From assembly GCA_963818695.1 (NCBI GenBank), contig CAWFTG010000003.1:310001-374000 (forward strand): a stretch of DNA of 64,000 nucleotides, read 5' to 3'. Positions within the stretch are counted from its first letter, which is position 1. The number at the start of each line of letters is the position of its first letter. The notes under the pieces were generated by a model. The model worked only from the letters and a program-made list of their open reading frames with translations. It made no database searches and was not told the origin of the DNA. Position numbers and translations under genes: made by a program. Shown in pieces: positions 26,421 through 35,745 of the stretch. The DNA is from AP-15 sp963818695. GTDB taxonomy: Bacteria > Pseudomonadota > Alphaproteobacteria > ATCC43930 > CGMCC-115725.

Positions 26421-28055
26421 ATGATCGCCCCAAACAAGGAACAACCCGTCGGCTATGACGTTCTTCGCAACCCGCGTCTGAACAAAGGGACGGCATTCAC
26501 TGAAGCGGAGCGGCGCAAATACCGGCTCGAGGGCCTGTTGCCGCCCGCCGTCACCAACATCGAACTGCAGGCGGCGCGGCGGCACACCGAGATCGCCAAT
26601 CTCGACAGCGACTTGCAGAAATATTTGGTGCTGTCGGATCTGCAGACACGCAATGAGACCTTGTTTTACAAGGTGATAATGTCGGACCCCGCCCTTTATA
26701 TGCCGCTTGTCTACACGCCGACGGTCGGCGAAGCTTGCCAGAAATTCGCCCACATCTTTCGCGAGGCGCGCGGCATGTTTCTGCCGATCAGCGCCTGCGG
26801 CCGGCTGCGCGAGATCCTCGGCAACTGGCCGGAAAAGGACGTGCGCTTCATCGTCGTGACCGACGGCGAGCGCATCCTCGGCTTGGGCGATCTCGGCGCC
26901 GGCGGCATGGGCATCCCGCTCGGCAAGCTCGCGCTCTATACCGCCTGCGCCGGGGTGCCGCCGCAATATTGCCTGCCAGTGGTGCTCGACGTCGGCACGA
27001 ACAATCCGGTGCTGCACGATGACCCGCTATATCTCGGTCTGCGCCACAACCGCGTGCGCGGCGAAGAATACATGGCGTTCATCGACGAGTTCGTCGTTGC
27101 AGTGCAGCAGCTCTACCCGAAATGCTGCATCCAATGGGAGGATTTCGCGAACATCAACGCTGTCCCGATCCTCGCGCGCTACCGCGACAAGATCTGCACC
27201 TACAATGACGACATCCAGGGCACCGCGGGAATCGCACTGGCGGGGATTTTCGCCGCGTTGCGGATCACCAAACAGAAGATCACCGACCAGCGGTTTCTGT
27301 TCCTCGGCGGCGGCTCGGCCGGCACCGGCATCGCCGAGCTGATCAGCGAGGCCATGGCGATGGAGGGAATGGACATCGCCGAGGCGAGAAAGCGCAACGC
27401 GCTGTTCGACATCAATGGCCTCATTGTGACCTCGCGCACCGATCTGGCGGATTTTCAGAAGCCGTTTGCGCAGGAGCGGGAGAGGGTCACCAGCTTTGTC
27501 GACGCCGTGAAGGCGATCCGGCCGACCGGCATTATCGGCGTCAGCACGGTGCCGAAGCTATTCACCCGCGAGGTCATTGGGGCAATGGCCGAGATCAACG
27601 AGCGGCCGATCATCTTCCCGTATTCGAACCCGACCTCCCGCTCCGAATGCACGGCCGAGGAGGCTTATCGCTGGTCCGACGGCAGGGCGGTTTTCGCCAG
27701 CGGCAGTCCGTTCCCGCCAGTCGAGATCGCCGGCCGGCACTTCGTTCCGGGCCAGGGCAACAATGTCTACATCTTCCCGGCGATGGGGATGGCGGTGTTT
27801 GCGACCGAAGCGACCCGCGTCACGGAAGAAATGTTCATCGTCGCGGCAAAGGCCGTTGCCGAGCAGGTGACCGAGGAAAATCTCGCCTCAGGGCTGATCT
27901 ATCCGCCGCAGAGCCGCATCCTGGAAGCCTCGCTGCATGTCGCCGAGCGCGTCGCCACCTACATCTTCGATAAAGGTTTCGCCCGCGTCCCGCGGCCGGA
28001 CGACGTCGGCGCATTGATCCGCGCCCGCGCGTATCGACCGGTCTACCCGGAGTAA
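26421..28055 (+). CDS. maeA: NAD-dependent malic enzyme
   Basis: A 544-aa malic enzyme of the MaeA/SfcA type (not the shorter MaeB type). It decarboxylates malate to pyruvate. ATG 26421 is preceded by GGAGG at a good distance. Signatures include LYMPLVYTPTVGEACQKFAH, VVTDGERILGLGDLGAGGMG, TYNDDIQGTAGIALAG (metal/NAD site) and FLFLGGGSAGTGIAELI. It sits after mqo, so the two malate-consuming routes may be expressed together. Confidence 0.93.
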   Translation: MIAPNKEQPVGYDVLRNPRLNKGTAFTEAERRKYRLEGLLPPAVTNIELQAARRHTEIANLDSDLQKYLVLSDLQTRNETLFYKVIMSDPALYMPLVYTPTVGEACQKFAHIFREARGMFLPISACGRLREILGNWPEKDVRFIVVTDGERILGLGDLGAGGMGIPLGKLALYTACAGVPPQYCLPVVLDVGTNNPVLHDDPLYLGLRHNRVRGEEYMAFIDEFVVAVQQLYPKCCIQWEDFANINAVPILARYRDKICTYNDDIQGTAGIALAGIFAALRITKQKITDQRFLFLGGGSAGTGIAELISEAMAMEGMDIAEARKRNALFDINGLIVTSRTDLADFQKPFAQERERVTSFVDAVKAIRPTGIIGVSTVPKLFTREVIGAMAEINERPIIFPYSNPTSRSECTAEEAYRWSDGRAVFASGSPFPPVEIAGRHFVPGQGNNVYIFPAMGMAVFATEATRVTEEMFIVAAKAVAEQVTEENLASGLIYPPQSRILEASLHVAERVATYIFDKGFARVPRPDDVGALIRARAYRPVYPE

Positions 28056-28157
28056 CGCCGCCTGTTTCGCATAGACTTTTCTTACTTCTCGCCCGCCGCT
28101 TGCGTGGGAAGAGAGGAGGGTGCGGGTGACAATGCGCGTCTAGCGGCAACGTATTGA

Positions 28158-28232
28158 TGGTGGGCGCGACTGGGATTGAACCAGTGACCCCTACGATGTC
28201 AACGTAGTGCTCTCCCGCTGAGCTACGCGCCC
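28158..28232 (-). tRNA. tRNA-Val (anticodon GAC)
   Basis: A cloverleaf reads on the minus strand: acceptor GGGCGCG/CGCGCCC, D stem GCTC/GAGC, anticodon stem CTACG/CGTAG around TTGACAT, and T stem ACTGG/CCAGT with TTCAATC. The mature body is 72 nt (28161-28232) and the CCA end is encoded (28158-28160). Between it and the malic-enzyme stop lies a decayed palindromic repeat (about 28090-28135). Confidence 0.95.
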
Positions 28233-28304
28233 GTGACCACGGTCGGGGTTGGGACGAGGATGTAGCGAAATTGCGGACGCCAGGCAAGCCGCGGGGAGTT
28301 GAGA

Positions 28305-29117
28305 TCACCGTCGCGCCGCCCGGCGCAGCGTCAGGCGCCGCCGGATAGGAAGGGGGCGACGGCTTGCAGGAAGGCCTTGCGGCTGCTCGGCATGGACCCA
28401 GTGTCCGGCCCCTTCGATGCGCATGATCCGGGCCCGCGGGAACAGCCGCCGGATCGCGGGTTCGTGCTCGGGTTTGACGTAGTTGGAGTGGGCGCCCGCG
28501 ACGAACAACGCCGGTCCCCAATAAGCAGTGCCCGCCGGAAGGTCGGGAAAACCCAAGATCTGCGGGAAGCCGCGCTCGATCGCTTCTAGGTTCAGGCGCC
28601 AACGGGCGGCGTTTTCATCGAGCACCAAATTCTGCAACAAAAAAGCGCGTTCGGCGGGGTCGGGAACGGCCCCGGCCAGCGCGACGTCAACCTCCGCGCG
28701 CCGCTTGACGCCGCGGAGATCGACCGCCCGCATCGCGCGAATATAGCCAAGAAGGTTTGGGGGATTGGCAGCCGGGGCGATATCGACGATGACCAGCCGA
28801 TCGACCTCGCCGGGATGGAGCAAACCCATCAGCATTGCGACCTTGCCGCCCATGCTGTGCCCCAAGAGTGCGGTGCGCGCGACGGCGCGTGTGCCGAGCG
28901 ATGCCCGCAAATCCTCGACCATTTCGCTGTAGGACATCCCGTCCGCCCAAGGCGAGGCGCCGTGATTGCGCAGATCGAAGGCCAGAACCCGGTGGCGCGC
29001 CGCGAGGTGCTGGGCGGCCGACCGCCAATTGCGGCCAGAACCGAACAGCCCGTGCAGGATCGCAACCGGCGGCCCTGCGCCCCATTCGGCCGCAGCGAGC
29101 TCGATGGGCACCGTCAT
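28305..29117 (-). CDS. Alpha/beta hydrolase (YbfF-like esterase), C-terminus out of frame
   Basis: The start is ATG 29117. The oxyanion region HGLFGSGRNW, the nucleophile elbow GHSMGGKVAM, the acid region and the histidine in GAGHWVHAEQPQ are present, as in small acyl-ester hydrolases. After HAEQPQ the conserved tail (AFLQAVAPFLSGGA then TGA at 28331-28333) is in the next frame, while the printed frame runs on to 28305 as GLPASRRPLPIRR. One extra base near 28377 explains it; the repaired protein is 261 aa. The substrate is unknown. Confidence 0.8.
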   Translation of the reverse strand: MTVPIELAAAEWGAGPPVAILHGLFGSGRNWRSAAQHLAARHRVLAFDLRNHGASPWADGMSYSEMVEDLRASLGTRAVARTALLGHSMGGKVAMLMGLLHPGEVDRLVIVDIAPAANPPNLLGYIRAMRAVDLRGVKRRAEVDVALAGAVPDPAERAFLLQNLVLDENAARWRLNLEAIERGFPQILGFPDLPAGTAYWGPALFVAGAHSNYVKPEHEPAIRRLFPRARIMRIEGAGHWVHAEQPQGLPASRRPLPIRRRLTLRRAARR

Positions 29118-29236
29118 TGCCCTTTCGGTCCGCTCCGGTGCCCAGGCTTGCAAGTCGGGCCGCAGCAGAACAAAGATCGTAGCTTCATGTCGAGTTGCCC
29201 GGCAGTAGCGGTGGGGATGGCGTACGGGAGGAAGCT

Positions 29237-30868
29237 ATGCAGGGGTTGATGTCGGAGCGGCCGCTCCTCGTCTCCGCGATCATCAAACACGCGGCGATTT
29301 ATCATCGCGACACCGAAATCGTTTCGCGCACCGTCGAAGGGACGATCCACCGCCAAACTTACGGCCAAGCCGAGCGCCGATCCAAGAGGCTCGCTCGCGC
29401 ATTGCTGAGGCTGGGGATCAGGCCCGGCGACCGCGTCGGGACGCTCGCCTGGAACACCTTTCGCCATTTCGAGCTTTACTACGCGATCTCGGGCATCGGC
29501 GCGGTCTGCCACACGATCAACCCTCGGCTGTTCGATGACCAGATCGTTTACTTAATCAATCACGCCGCGGACCTGCTGCTCTTTGTGGATACGAGCTTTG
29601 CTGCGCTGGTCGAGCGGTTGATGCCAAATCTACCAGCGGAGTGCCGGATCGTCTGGATGACCGAAGAGGGCACCGAACCCGCCGGCAGCTTCCCGTGCCT
29701 GCCTCGTTACGAGACGCTGATTGCGGCCGAGGACGAGGATTTCGAGTGGCCCCAATTCGACGAGCGGACCGCTGCGGCCCTCTGCTACACCTCCGGAACC
29801 ACCGGCAAGCCCAAGGGCGCGCTCTACAGCCATCGGTCCACCGTGCTGCACGCCTTCGGGATCTCGCTGCCCGACGCGATCCCGTTGTCGGCGCGCGACA
29901 CGGTCTGCCCGGTGGTTCCGCTGTTTCACGCCTGCGGCTGGGGAATCGCGTACACAGCGCCGTTGAACGGGGCAAAGCTGGTGCTGCCCGGGCCACGGCT
30001 CGACGGGCAGAGCCTTTATGAGTTGTTCGAGGCGGAGGGCGTGACCGCGAGCCTCGGTGTGCCGACGGTCTGGCTGGGGTTCGAGGCCTATCTCGCCGTC
30101 AGCGGCGCGCGTTGCTCGACGTTGCGCTGGGTCCTGTCGGGCGGCTCGGCGGTGCCGCCCTCGCTGATCGAGGCCTTCGAGACACGGGGCATTCTGCTGC
30201 GTCAGGGCTGGGGAATGACCGAAATGAGCCCGCTCGGCACGACGGCGGCGCTGAAGGCGAAGCATCTTGCCCTCGACCCGGAGGGGCAGATGAAGGTCAA
30301 GTGCAAGCAAGGCCGGCCGGTTTTCGGGGTCGAGATGAAGGTGGTCGACGATGCCGGTCAGCCCCAGCCCCATGACGGCGGATCGATGGGCGAACTGCTG
30401 GTGCGCGGCCCCTGGATCGTCAGCGCCTATTTCGAGGATGCCGAAGCGAGCGCCGCAGCCATCGACGAGGAGGGTTGGTTTCGCACCGGTGACGTCGCGA
30501 CGATCGACTCCGACGGATATATGCAGATCATGGACCGGCGGAAGGACGTCATCAAATCCGGCGGCGAATGGATCAGCTCGATCGACCTCGAAAATGCCGC
30601 GATCGCCCATCCCGATGTCGCCGAAGCTGCCGTCGTGGCCGTGCCTCACCCGCGCTGGGCTGAGCGACCGCTGCTGGTCGTGACGCCGCTGCCGGAGCGC
30701 CGGCCGCAGCGCGACGAGCTGCTCGCATTTCTCGCCGAGCGCTTTCCGCGTTGGATGCTGCCCGACGACGTTGTGGTTCTCGACGAACTGCCTCACACCG
30801 CAACCGGAAAGGTTATGAAGATCCGCCTGCGCGAGATGTTCCGCGACCACCCGCTGCCCGAGCGTTGA
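29237..30868 (+). CDS. Fatty acyl-CoA synthetase (AMP-binding, AlkK-like)
   Basis: A 543-aa ANL-superfamily ligase. The AMP motif (CYTSGTTGKPKGALYSHRS), WGMTEMSPLG, the hinge GWFRTGDVATIDSDGYMQIM and the catalytic C-terminal lysine in PHTATGKVMK are clear. It activates medium- or long-chain fatty acids with ATP and CoA. ATG 29237 follows GGGAGGAAG. Similar proteins occur as AlkK/FadD paralogues in alkane and fatty-acid degraders. It is divergent to the alpha/beta hydrolase. Confidence 0.88.
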   Translation: MQGLMSERPLLVSAIIKHAAIYHRDTEIVSRTVEGTIHRQTYGQAERRSKRLARALLRLGIRPGDRVGTLAWNTFRHFELYYAISGIGAVCHTINPRLFDDQIVYLINHAADLLLFVDTSFAALVERLMPNLPAECRIVWMTEEGTEPAGSFPCLPRYETLIAAEDEDFEWPQFDERTAAALCYTSGTTGKPKGALYSHRSTVLHAFGISLPDAIPLSARDTVCPVVPLFHACGWGIAYTAPLNGAKLVLPGPRLDGQSLYELFEAEGVTASLGVPTVWLGFEAYLAVSGARCSTLRWVLSGGSAVPPSLIEAFETRGILLRQGWGMTEMSPLGTTAALKAKHLALDPEGQMKVKCKQGRPVFGVEMKVVDDAGQPQPHDGGSMGELLVRGPWIVSAYFEDAEASAAAIDEEGWFRTGDVATIDSDGYMQIMDRRKDVIKSGGEWISSIDLENAAIAHPDVAEAAVVAVPHPRWAERPLLVVTPLPERRPQRDELLAFLAERFPRWMLPDDVVVLDELPHTATGKVMKIRLREMFRDHPLPER

Positions 30869-30899
30869 TATCATCGGCACCCGTCCCCATCCTCGGCGG

Positions 30900-32306
30900 A
30901 TGAGCATCGTAGTTCGTTTTGCGCCGTCTCCGACCGGGTTTCTGCATATCGGCGGAGCGCGTACCGCGCTCTTCAATTGGCTCTTCGCGCGGCACCATGG
31001 CGGCAAGTTCCTGCTGCGCATCGAGGACACCGACCGCGTCCGCTCTACCCCCGAGGCGGTGGCGGCGATCATAGACGGGCTCGACTGGCTGGGTCTCGGG
31101 TGGGACGGCGGCATCGTCCACCAATTCGAGCGCGCGCGGCGTCACGCTGAAATCGCGCGGCAGCTGCTCGCCGCGGGACACGCCTATTACTGTTATTGCA
31201 CCCCGGCCGAGCTCGAGGCGATGCGCGAGCGGGCGCGGGCCGAGAAGCGCTCGGTCCGCTATGACGGGACCTGGCGCGACCGCGATCCGTCCGAGGCTCC
31301 TGCCGGGGTTGCGCCCGCAATCCGGCTCAAGGCGCCGCAGCACGGTTCGACGACGATCCGTGACCATGTCCAGGGAGAGGTTACGGTCGCCAATGCCGAA
31401 CTCGACGATCTGATAATCCTGCGGGCTGACGGCACCCCAACCTACAACCTCTCGGTCGTCGTCGACGACCACGATATGGGCATTACCCATGTGATCCGCG
31501 GCGACGACCACCTCAACAATGCCTTCCGGCAGAAGCAGATCTATGACGCGCTCGGCTGGGCGGTCCCGGAATTTGCCCATGTCCCTTTGATCCACGGACC
31601 CGACGGCGCGAAATTGTCGAAGCGGCATGGCGCCCTCGGCGTCGATGCGTATCGCGAGCTCGGATATCTGCCGGAGGCTCTTCGGAATTATCTTCTTCGC
31701 CTCGGCTGGAGCCATGGCGACGACGAGATCATCTCGACCGAACAGGCGATGGAGTGGTTCGACATCGATGCCGTTGGCCGCGCGCCCGCGCGCTTCGACT
31801 TCGCCAAGCTCGACAACCTCAATGGCCATTATATCCGCGCTGCCGAGGACGATCGCCTCGTCGCGCTGGTCGCGCCGAGACTTGAAAAGCTCGTAGGAAA
31901 GTCGCTCACCGATATCGAGCTCGGGCGCCTGCGAGAGGCTATGCCCGAGCTCAAGCTGCGCCCGAAAACCTTGGCCGAGCTCGCCGCCAACGCCCGCTTT
32001 CTGGTCGCGCCACGGCCGATCCGGCTCGATGACAAGGCCGCGAAGCTGCTAACTCCCGACGCGCGACGGCTGCTAGCCGATTTGATCGACCGCCTACACG
32101 CCGCGGAATGGCAGCCGGGTCGCCTCGAAGAGGAGATCCGCTCGTTCGCCGGTGAGAGAGGAACCAAACTCGGCTCGATCGCACAACCGCTGCGCGCCGC
32201 TCTGACCGGTTCGCTTGCGTCACCGGGTATATTCGCGGTGATGAAGATTCTCGGGCGCGACGAGAGCCTCGAGCGGATCGCCGATGCGGCCGGATCGGCG
32301 GGTTGA
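30900..32306 (+). CDS. gltX: Glutamyl-tRNA synthetase
   Basis: A 468-aa class I synthetase with the HIGH motif (FAPSPTGFLHIGGARTALFN) and KLSKRHGA in place of KMSKS. It charges tRNA-Glu (and often tRNA-Gln in alphaproteobacteria, which use the amidotransferase route). ATG 30900 is 32 bp after the acyl-CoA synthetase. gltA follows after 87 bp, a frequent pairing in this class. Confidence 0.95.
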   Translation: MSIVVRFAPSPTGFLHIGGARTALFNWLFARHHGGKFLLRIEDTDRVRSTPEAVAAIIDGLDWLGLGWDGGIVHQFERARRHAEIARQLLAAGHAYYCYCTPAELEAMRERARAEKRSVRYDGTWRDRDPSEAPAGVAPAIRLKAPQHGSTTIRDHVQGEVTVANAELDDLIILRADGTPTYNLSVVVDDHDMGITHVIRGDDHLNNAFRQKQIYDALGWAVPEFAHVPLIHGPDGAKLSKRHGALGVDAYRELGYLPEALRNYLLRLGWSHGDDEIISTEQAMEWFDIDAVGRAPARFDFAKLDNLNGHYIRAAEDDRLVALVAPRLEKLVGKSLTDIELGRLREAMPELKLRPKTLAELAANARFLVAPRPIRLDDKAAKLLTPDARRLLADLIDRLHAAEWQPGRLEEEIRSFAGERGTKLGSIAQPLRAALTGSLASPGIFAVMKILGRDESLERIADAAGSAG

Positions 32307-32393
32307 CGCGCGCGTTTGCCAAGTTCGCTCGACACGCTTATTTTTGCACTGCATCAGGCAGCCGCCAGCAGGCTTAGCGACAGAGGTGGATCG

Positions 32394-33701
32394 ATGGACG
32401 GGAACAACATGGTCACCGGGACGGTGACGCTCACCGACAACGAAACCGGAAAGTCGACCGAGCTTCCGGTGATTGGCGGATCGATCGGCCCGCGCGTCAT
32501 CGATATCCGCAAGCTTTACGCGCAGACCGGGCATTTCACCTACGATCCGGGCTTCATGGCGACTGCCGCCTGCCGCTCCGGCATCACCTATATCGACGGC
32601 GACGAAGGGATCTTGATGTACCGCGGCTATCCGATCCAGGAGCTGGCGGAGCACAGTGATTTTCTCGAAATCGCGTATCTGCTGCTGAATGGAGAATTGC
32701 CGAACGCCAAGGAAAAGGCCCAGTTCGTTTACGACATTACCCACCACACGATGGTGCACGAACAGCTATCGAGCTTTTTTCACGGCTTCCGCCGCGACGC
32801 GCATCCAATGGCGGTCATGTGTGGCGTGGTCGGCGCTCTCTCCGCCTTCTACCACGATTCGACCGACATTCACGACCCCTACCAAAGGATGGTCGCCTCA
32901 TATCGCCTGATTGCCAAGATGCCGACGATCGCGGCGATGGCATTCAAATATACGCATGGCCAACCATTCATGTACCCGCAGAACTCACTGGGTTACACCG
33001 AAAATTTCCTCCATATGACATTCGCCGTGCCGTGCGAAGAATACAAAGTCAACCCGGTCGTGGCACGGGCGCTCGATCGTATCTTCATCCTGCATGCCGA
33101 TCACGAACAGAACGCGTCCACAGCAACGGTGCGCAACGCTGGATCGAGCGGCGCCAACCCGTTCGCCTGTATCGCCGCGGGCATCGCCTCGCTCTGGGGG
33201 CCGGCGCATGGCGGCGCCAATGAGCAGGTGCTGAAGATGCTCGACCGCATTGGAGACAAGAAGAACATCCCCGAATTTATTAAAGAGGTAAAAAACAAGA
33301 ACGACATCGAGTATGGCTTTGGTCATCGCGTCTATAAAAACTACGATCCGCGGGCCCGCGTTCTGCGCGACAGCTGCCACGAAGTGCTTGCCGAGCTGGG
33401 AATCAAGGATGATCCAACGCTCGACCTGGCGATGGAGCTGGAAAAGATCTCGCTCAACGACGACTATTTTATTACGAGGAAATTATACCCGAACGTCGAT
33501 TTCTATTCGGGAATCATTCTGAAGGCGATCGGTTTCCCGACGTCGATGTTCACCGCCCTGTTCGCAATCGCGCGCACCGTCGGTTGGGTCGCGCAGTGGC
33601 AGGAGATGCTCGAGGATACCGACGCCAAGCTGATGCGCCCGCGCCAGCTCTTCGTCGGAGCAGACGAGCGCCACTACGTGCCGGTCGAAAGGCGCGGCTG
33701 A
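32394..33701 (+). CDS. gltA: Citrate synthase
   Basis: Type II (hexameric) citrate synthase, 435 aa, the first TCA-cycle enzyme. I chose ATG 32394 (AGAGGTGGATCG upstream), which gives the usual N-terminus with the antiparallel beta domain. The histidine motifs (HADHEQNASTATVRNAGSSG and GFGHRVYKNYDPRA) and the catalytic Asp region (DFYSGIILKAIGFP) are intact. Confidence 0.96.
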   Translation: MDGNNMVTGTVTLTDNETGKSTELPVIGGSIGPRVIDIRKLYAQTGHFTYDPGFMATAACRSGITYIDGDEGILMYRGYPIQELAEHSDFLEIAYLLLNGELPNAKEKAQFVYDITHHTMVHEQLSSFFHGFRRDAHPMAVMCGVVGALSAFYHDSTDIHDPYQRMVASYRLIAKMPTIAAMAFKYTHGQPFMYPQNSLGYTENFLHMTFAVPCEEYKVNPVVARALDRIFILHADHEQNASTATVRNAGSSGANPFACIAAGIASLWGPAHGGANEQVLKMLDRIGDKKNIPEFIKEVKNKNDIEYGFGHRVYKNYDPRARVLRDSCHEVLAELGIKDDPTLDLAMELEKISLNDDYFITRKLYPNVDFYSGIILKAIGFPTSMFTALFAIARTVGWVAQWQEMLEDTDAKLMRPRQLFVGADERHYVPVERRG

Positions 33702-33728
33702 CCAAGAGTTTTCGGGGAGGAGGTCTAC

Positions 33729-34841
33729 ATGCCGGATTACAAGCTGATTTCCGCCGACTCTCACGTCAGCGAACCACCCGATCTGTGGGCGACCCGCGTC
33801 GACAAGAAATACCGCGAGCGGGCGCCGCAGCTGATGGTCAACCCGCCCGGCAAGGAGGGCGCCTATTTCCATTACGAGGGCTACGCGCCGCACCCGATCG
33901 GCATCGGCCTCGGCGCCGGCAAGAGCCCGGAGGAGCTGAAGGAGTTCCTGACGAAGGCAACCTATGCCGATGCCCGGCCTGGCGGCTGGGACCCAGCCGC
34001 GCGGATGAAGGACAATGAACTCGACGGGGTCGAGGCCGACGTGCTCTACACGACCCTCGGCTTCCGCATCTTCTGGCTCAAGGATCCCGGGCTGCAGGCC
34101 GACTGCTTCCGCGTCTACAACGATTGGCTCGCCGAATTCGTCAGCTACGACCCGAAACACATGGCCGGGCTGCCGATGATCTCGCTTTACGACCCCAAGG
34201 CCGGGGCGCGCGAGCTCGAACGCTGCGCCAAGATGGGCCTCAAGGGGGCGATGATCTGGTGCTCGCCGCCCGAGGGGCAGCCTTACAGCTCGGACATCTA
34301 CGACCCGTTCTGGGCGGCGGCGCAGGAACTCAAGATGCCGGTCAGCCTGCATGCGATCACCGGCATGGGAATGGAGAGCCAGTACAATTGGGGTGAGCGC
34401 TACATGCGCTCGACCGTGCTGTCGCACGAGGTCGAGAAGTCGTTCAGCGTGCTGATCTTCTCGGGCGTGCTCGACCGCTTCCCGGAACTGCAGATCGTCT
34501 CGGCCGAGAACAATATCGGCTGGCTGCCGTATTATTTGCAGCGCATGGACCGCGCCTTCGAGCGCCAGCGCGTTTCTGCCGGCTTTACCAACAAGCTGAA
34601 GCCGAGCGAGTATTTCCAGCGCCAGATGTGGGCCACCTACATCGATGATTACGTCGGCGTCGCCAACCGCCACTTCATCGGCGTCGACAAGCTGATGTGG
34701 TCTTCGGACTACCCGCACCAAGCTTCGACCTGGCCGCATTCGCAGGAAGTCGTCGCGCGCGACTTCAAGGACGCCAGCCCCGAAGACCGCTTCAAGATCA
34801 CCCGCGCCAACGCCGCCAGGCTCTACGGCTTCGACGCTTAA
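33729..34841 (+). CDS. Amidohydrolase-family metal-dependent hydrolase
   Basis: A 370-aa Amidohydro_2-type TIM barrel. ATG 33729 has GGGGAGGAGG upstream. It begins YKLISADSHVSEPPDLW (the D-x-H element), with the later LHAITGMG and the C-terminal metal region LMWSSDYPHQASTWPHS. Close relatives occur in many copies in soil alphaproteobacteria and hydrolyse or decarboxylate aromatic acids, but the substrate is not known. It follows gltA by 27 bp without functional link. Confidence 0.82.
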   Translation: MPDYKLISADSHVSEPPDLWATRVDKKYRERAPQLMVNPPGKEGAYFHYEGYAPHPIGIGLGAGKSPEELKEFLTKATYADARPGGWDPAARMKDNELDGVEADVLYTTLGFRIFWLKDPGLQADCFRVYNDWLAEFVSYDPKHMAGLPMISLYDPKAGARELERCAKMGLKGAMIWCSPPEGQPYSSDIYDPFWAAAQELKMPVSLHAITGMGMESQYNWGERYMRSTVLSHEVEKSFSVLIFSGVLDRFPELQIVSAENNIGWLPYYLQRMDRAFERQRVSAGFTNKLKPSEYFQRQMWATYIDDYVGVANRHFIGVDKLMWSSDYPHQASTWPHSQEVVARDFKDASPEDRFKITRANAARLYGFDA

Positions 34842-35072
34842 GCCCTAGGCTGAGAAGGATCGACCCGGCGCGGGCGAGCCAACTGGCGGAATGGTGGTGC
34901 CGGGCCTTAATTGATGAGCTCAGTATCGACTGGGCTGTTGACGGAATGTCGGCTGGGTTGTGCCTTTGATGGAGCAGGTCAACGGAGATGCGACTGCGAG
35001 CGCGGGGATGAAACCCCTCGGCTGCCAAGGGTCGACCAAGGGCCGGGGCTTTCCCCCCAGCCCTCGGAGCCG

Positions 35073-35342
35073 GTGCGTACGGCCTTCGAATTCACCGCGG
35101 CGGCACAGGAGGCGTTTGCCGAAGGTCTTCTTTCGGTCGTGCTGTTCGGCCCGGCTGCGGAGGGGCGCCTGCGAGCGACTTCGGATGTCAACGTCGTCGT
35201 TGTGCTGCGCCGCGTCGATCCGAATAGGATCGCGGCCATCGGCGACGCCCACCCCGCGATCCGCCTGTCGGCGATGTTCATTCTCGAAGACGAGATCGGC
35301 GTCGCGAAGGCATGCGGAAACAATCCTCGTCGTCGAGGATGA
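35073..35342 (+). pseudogene. Nucleotidyltransferase-like fragment
   Basis: The frame from GTG 35073 reads EFTAAAQEAFAEGLLSVVLF, GPAAEGRLRATSDVNVVVVL and IRLSAMFILEDEIGVAK. This is the start of a Pol-beta-type nucleotidyltransferase, with the metal motif changed (GSxxxG as GPAAEG, SDxD as SDVN). It then runs out of family sequence at about 35310 and into a receiver-domain fragment, so the rest of the gene is deleted. The preceding 34842-35072 holds nothing else I can identify. Confidence 0.6.
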
Positions 35343-35689
35343 CGATGACGTGCGGGCAAACAGCCCTCGCCAGCCTGCGCGAGCTCGGCTATCGCGTCGT
35401 GGAGGCCGCTGACGCCGCGAGAGCGATACGGCAGCTCGAGCGCGACCCGGCGATCCGGCTGTTGTTTGCTGATGGCGGATTGCCGCGCGGCCAGACTGGC
35501 CGGCAATTGGCCGATGCGGTGCGCGAGCGCCGGCCTGACCTGAAGGTGCTGTTCACGACGGGCTATGCGCGCAAGGCAATCGTGCATCACGGCCGGTTGG
35601 ATCCCGGCGGCGAGCTGATCGTCAAGCCCTACACCTATGCCGCGCTGGCGGAAAAAATCCGGGCGGTTCTGGACACTGGTTCGTCGTAG
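35314..35689 (+). pseudogene. Receiver-domain fragment of a hybrid sensor kinase, frameshifted
   Basis: A response-regulator receiver typical of the C-terminus of hybrid histidine kinases: ETILVVEDDDDVR in one frame, then LASLRELGYRVVEAADAA, RLLFADGGLPRG and VLFTTGYARKAIVHHGRLDP with VKPYTYAALAEKIR in the next. The phospho-acceptor site reads ADGGLP and the kinase portion is missing. One extra base near 35355 causes the frame change. It is joined directly to the nucleotidyltransferase fragment, so the two ends were brought together by a deletion. Confidence 0.68.
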
Positions 35690-35745
35690 CGGGTCAACAG
35701 GCACCTCTCGTTAGGCGGCGATGGCCCACCATGAAGACATTCGTG

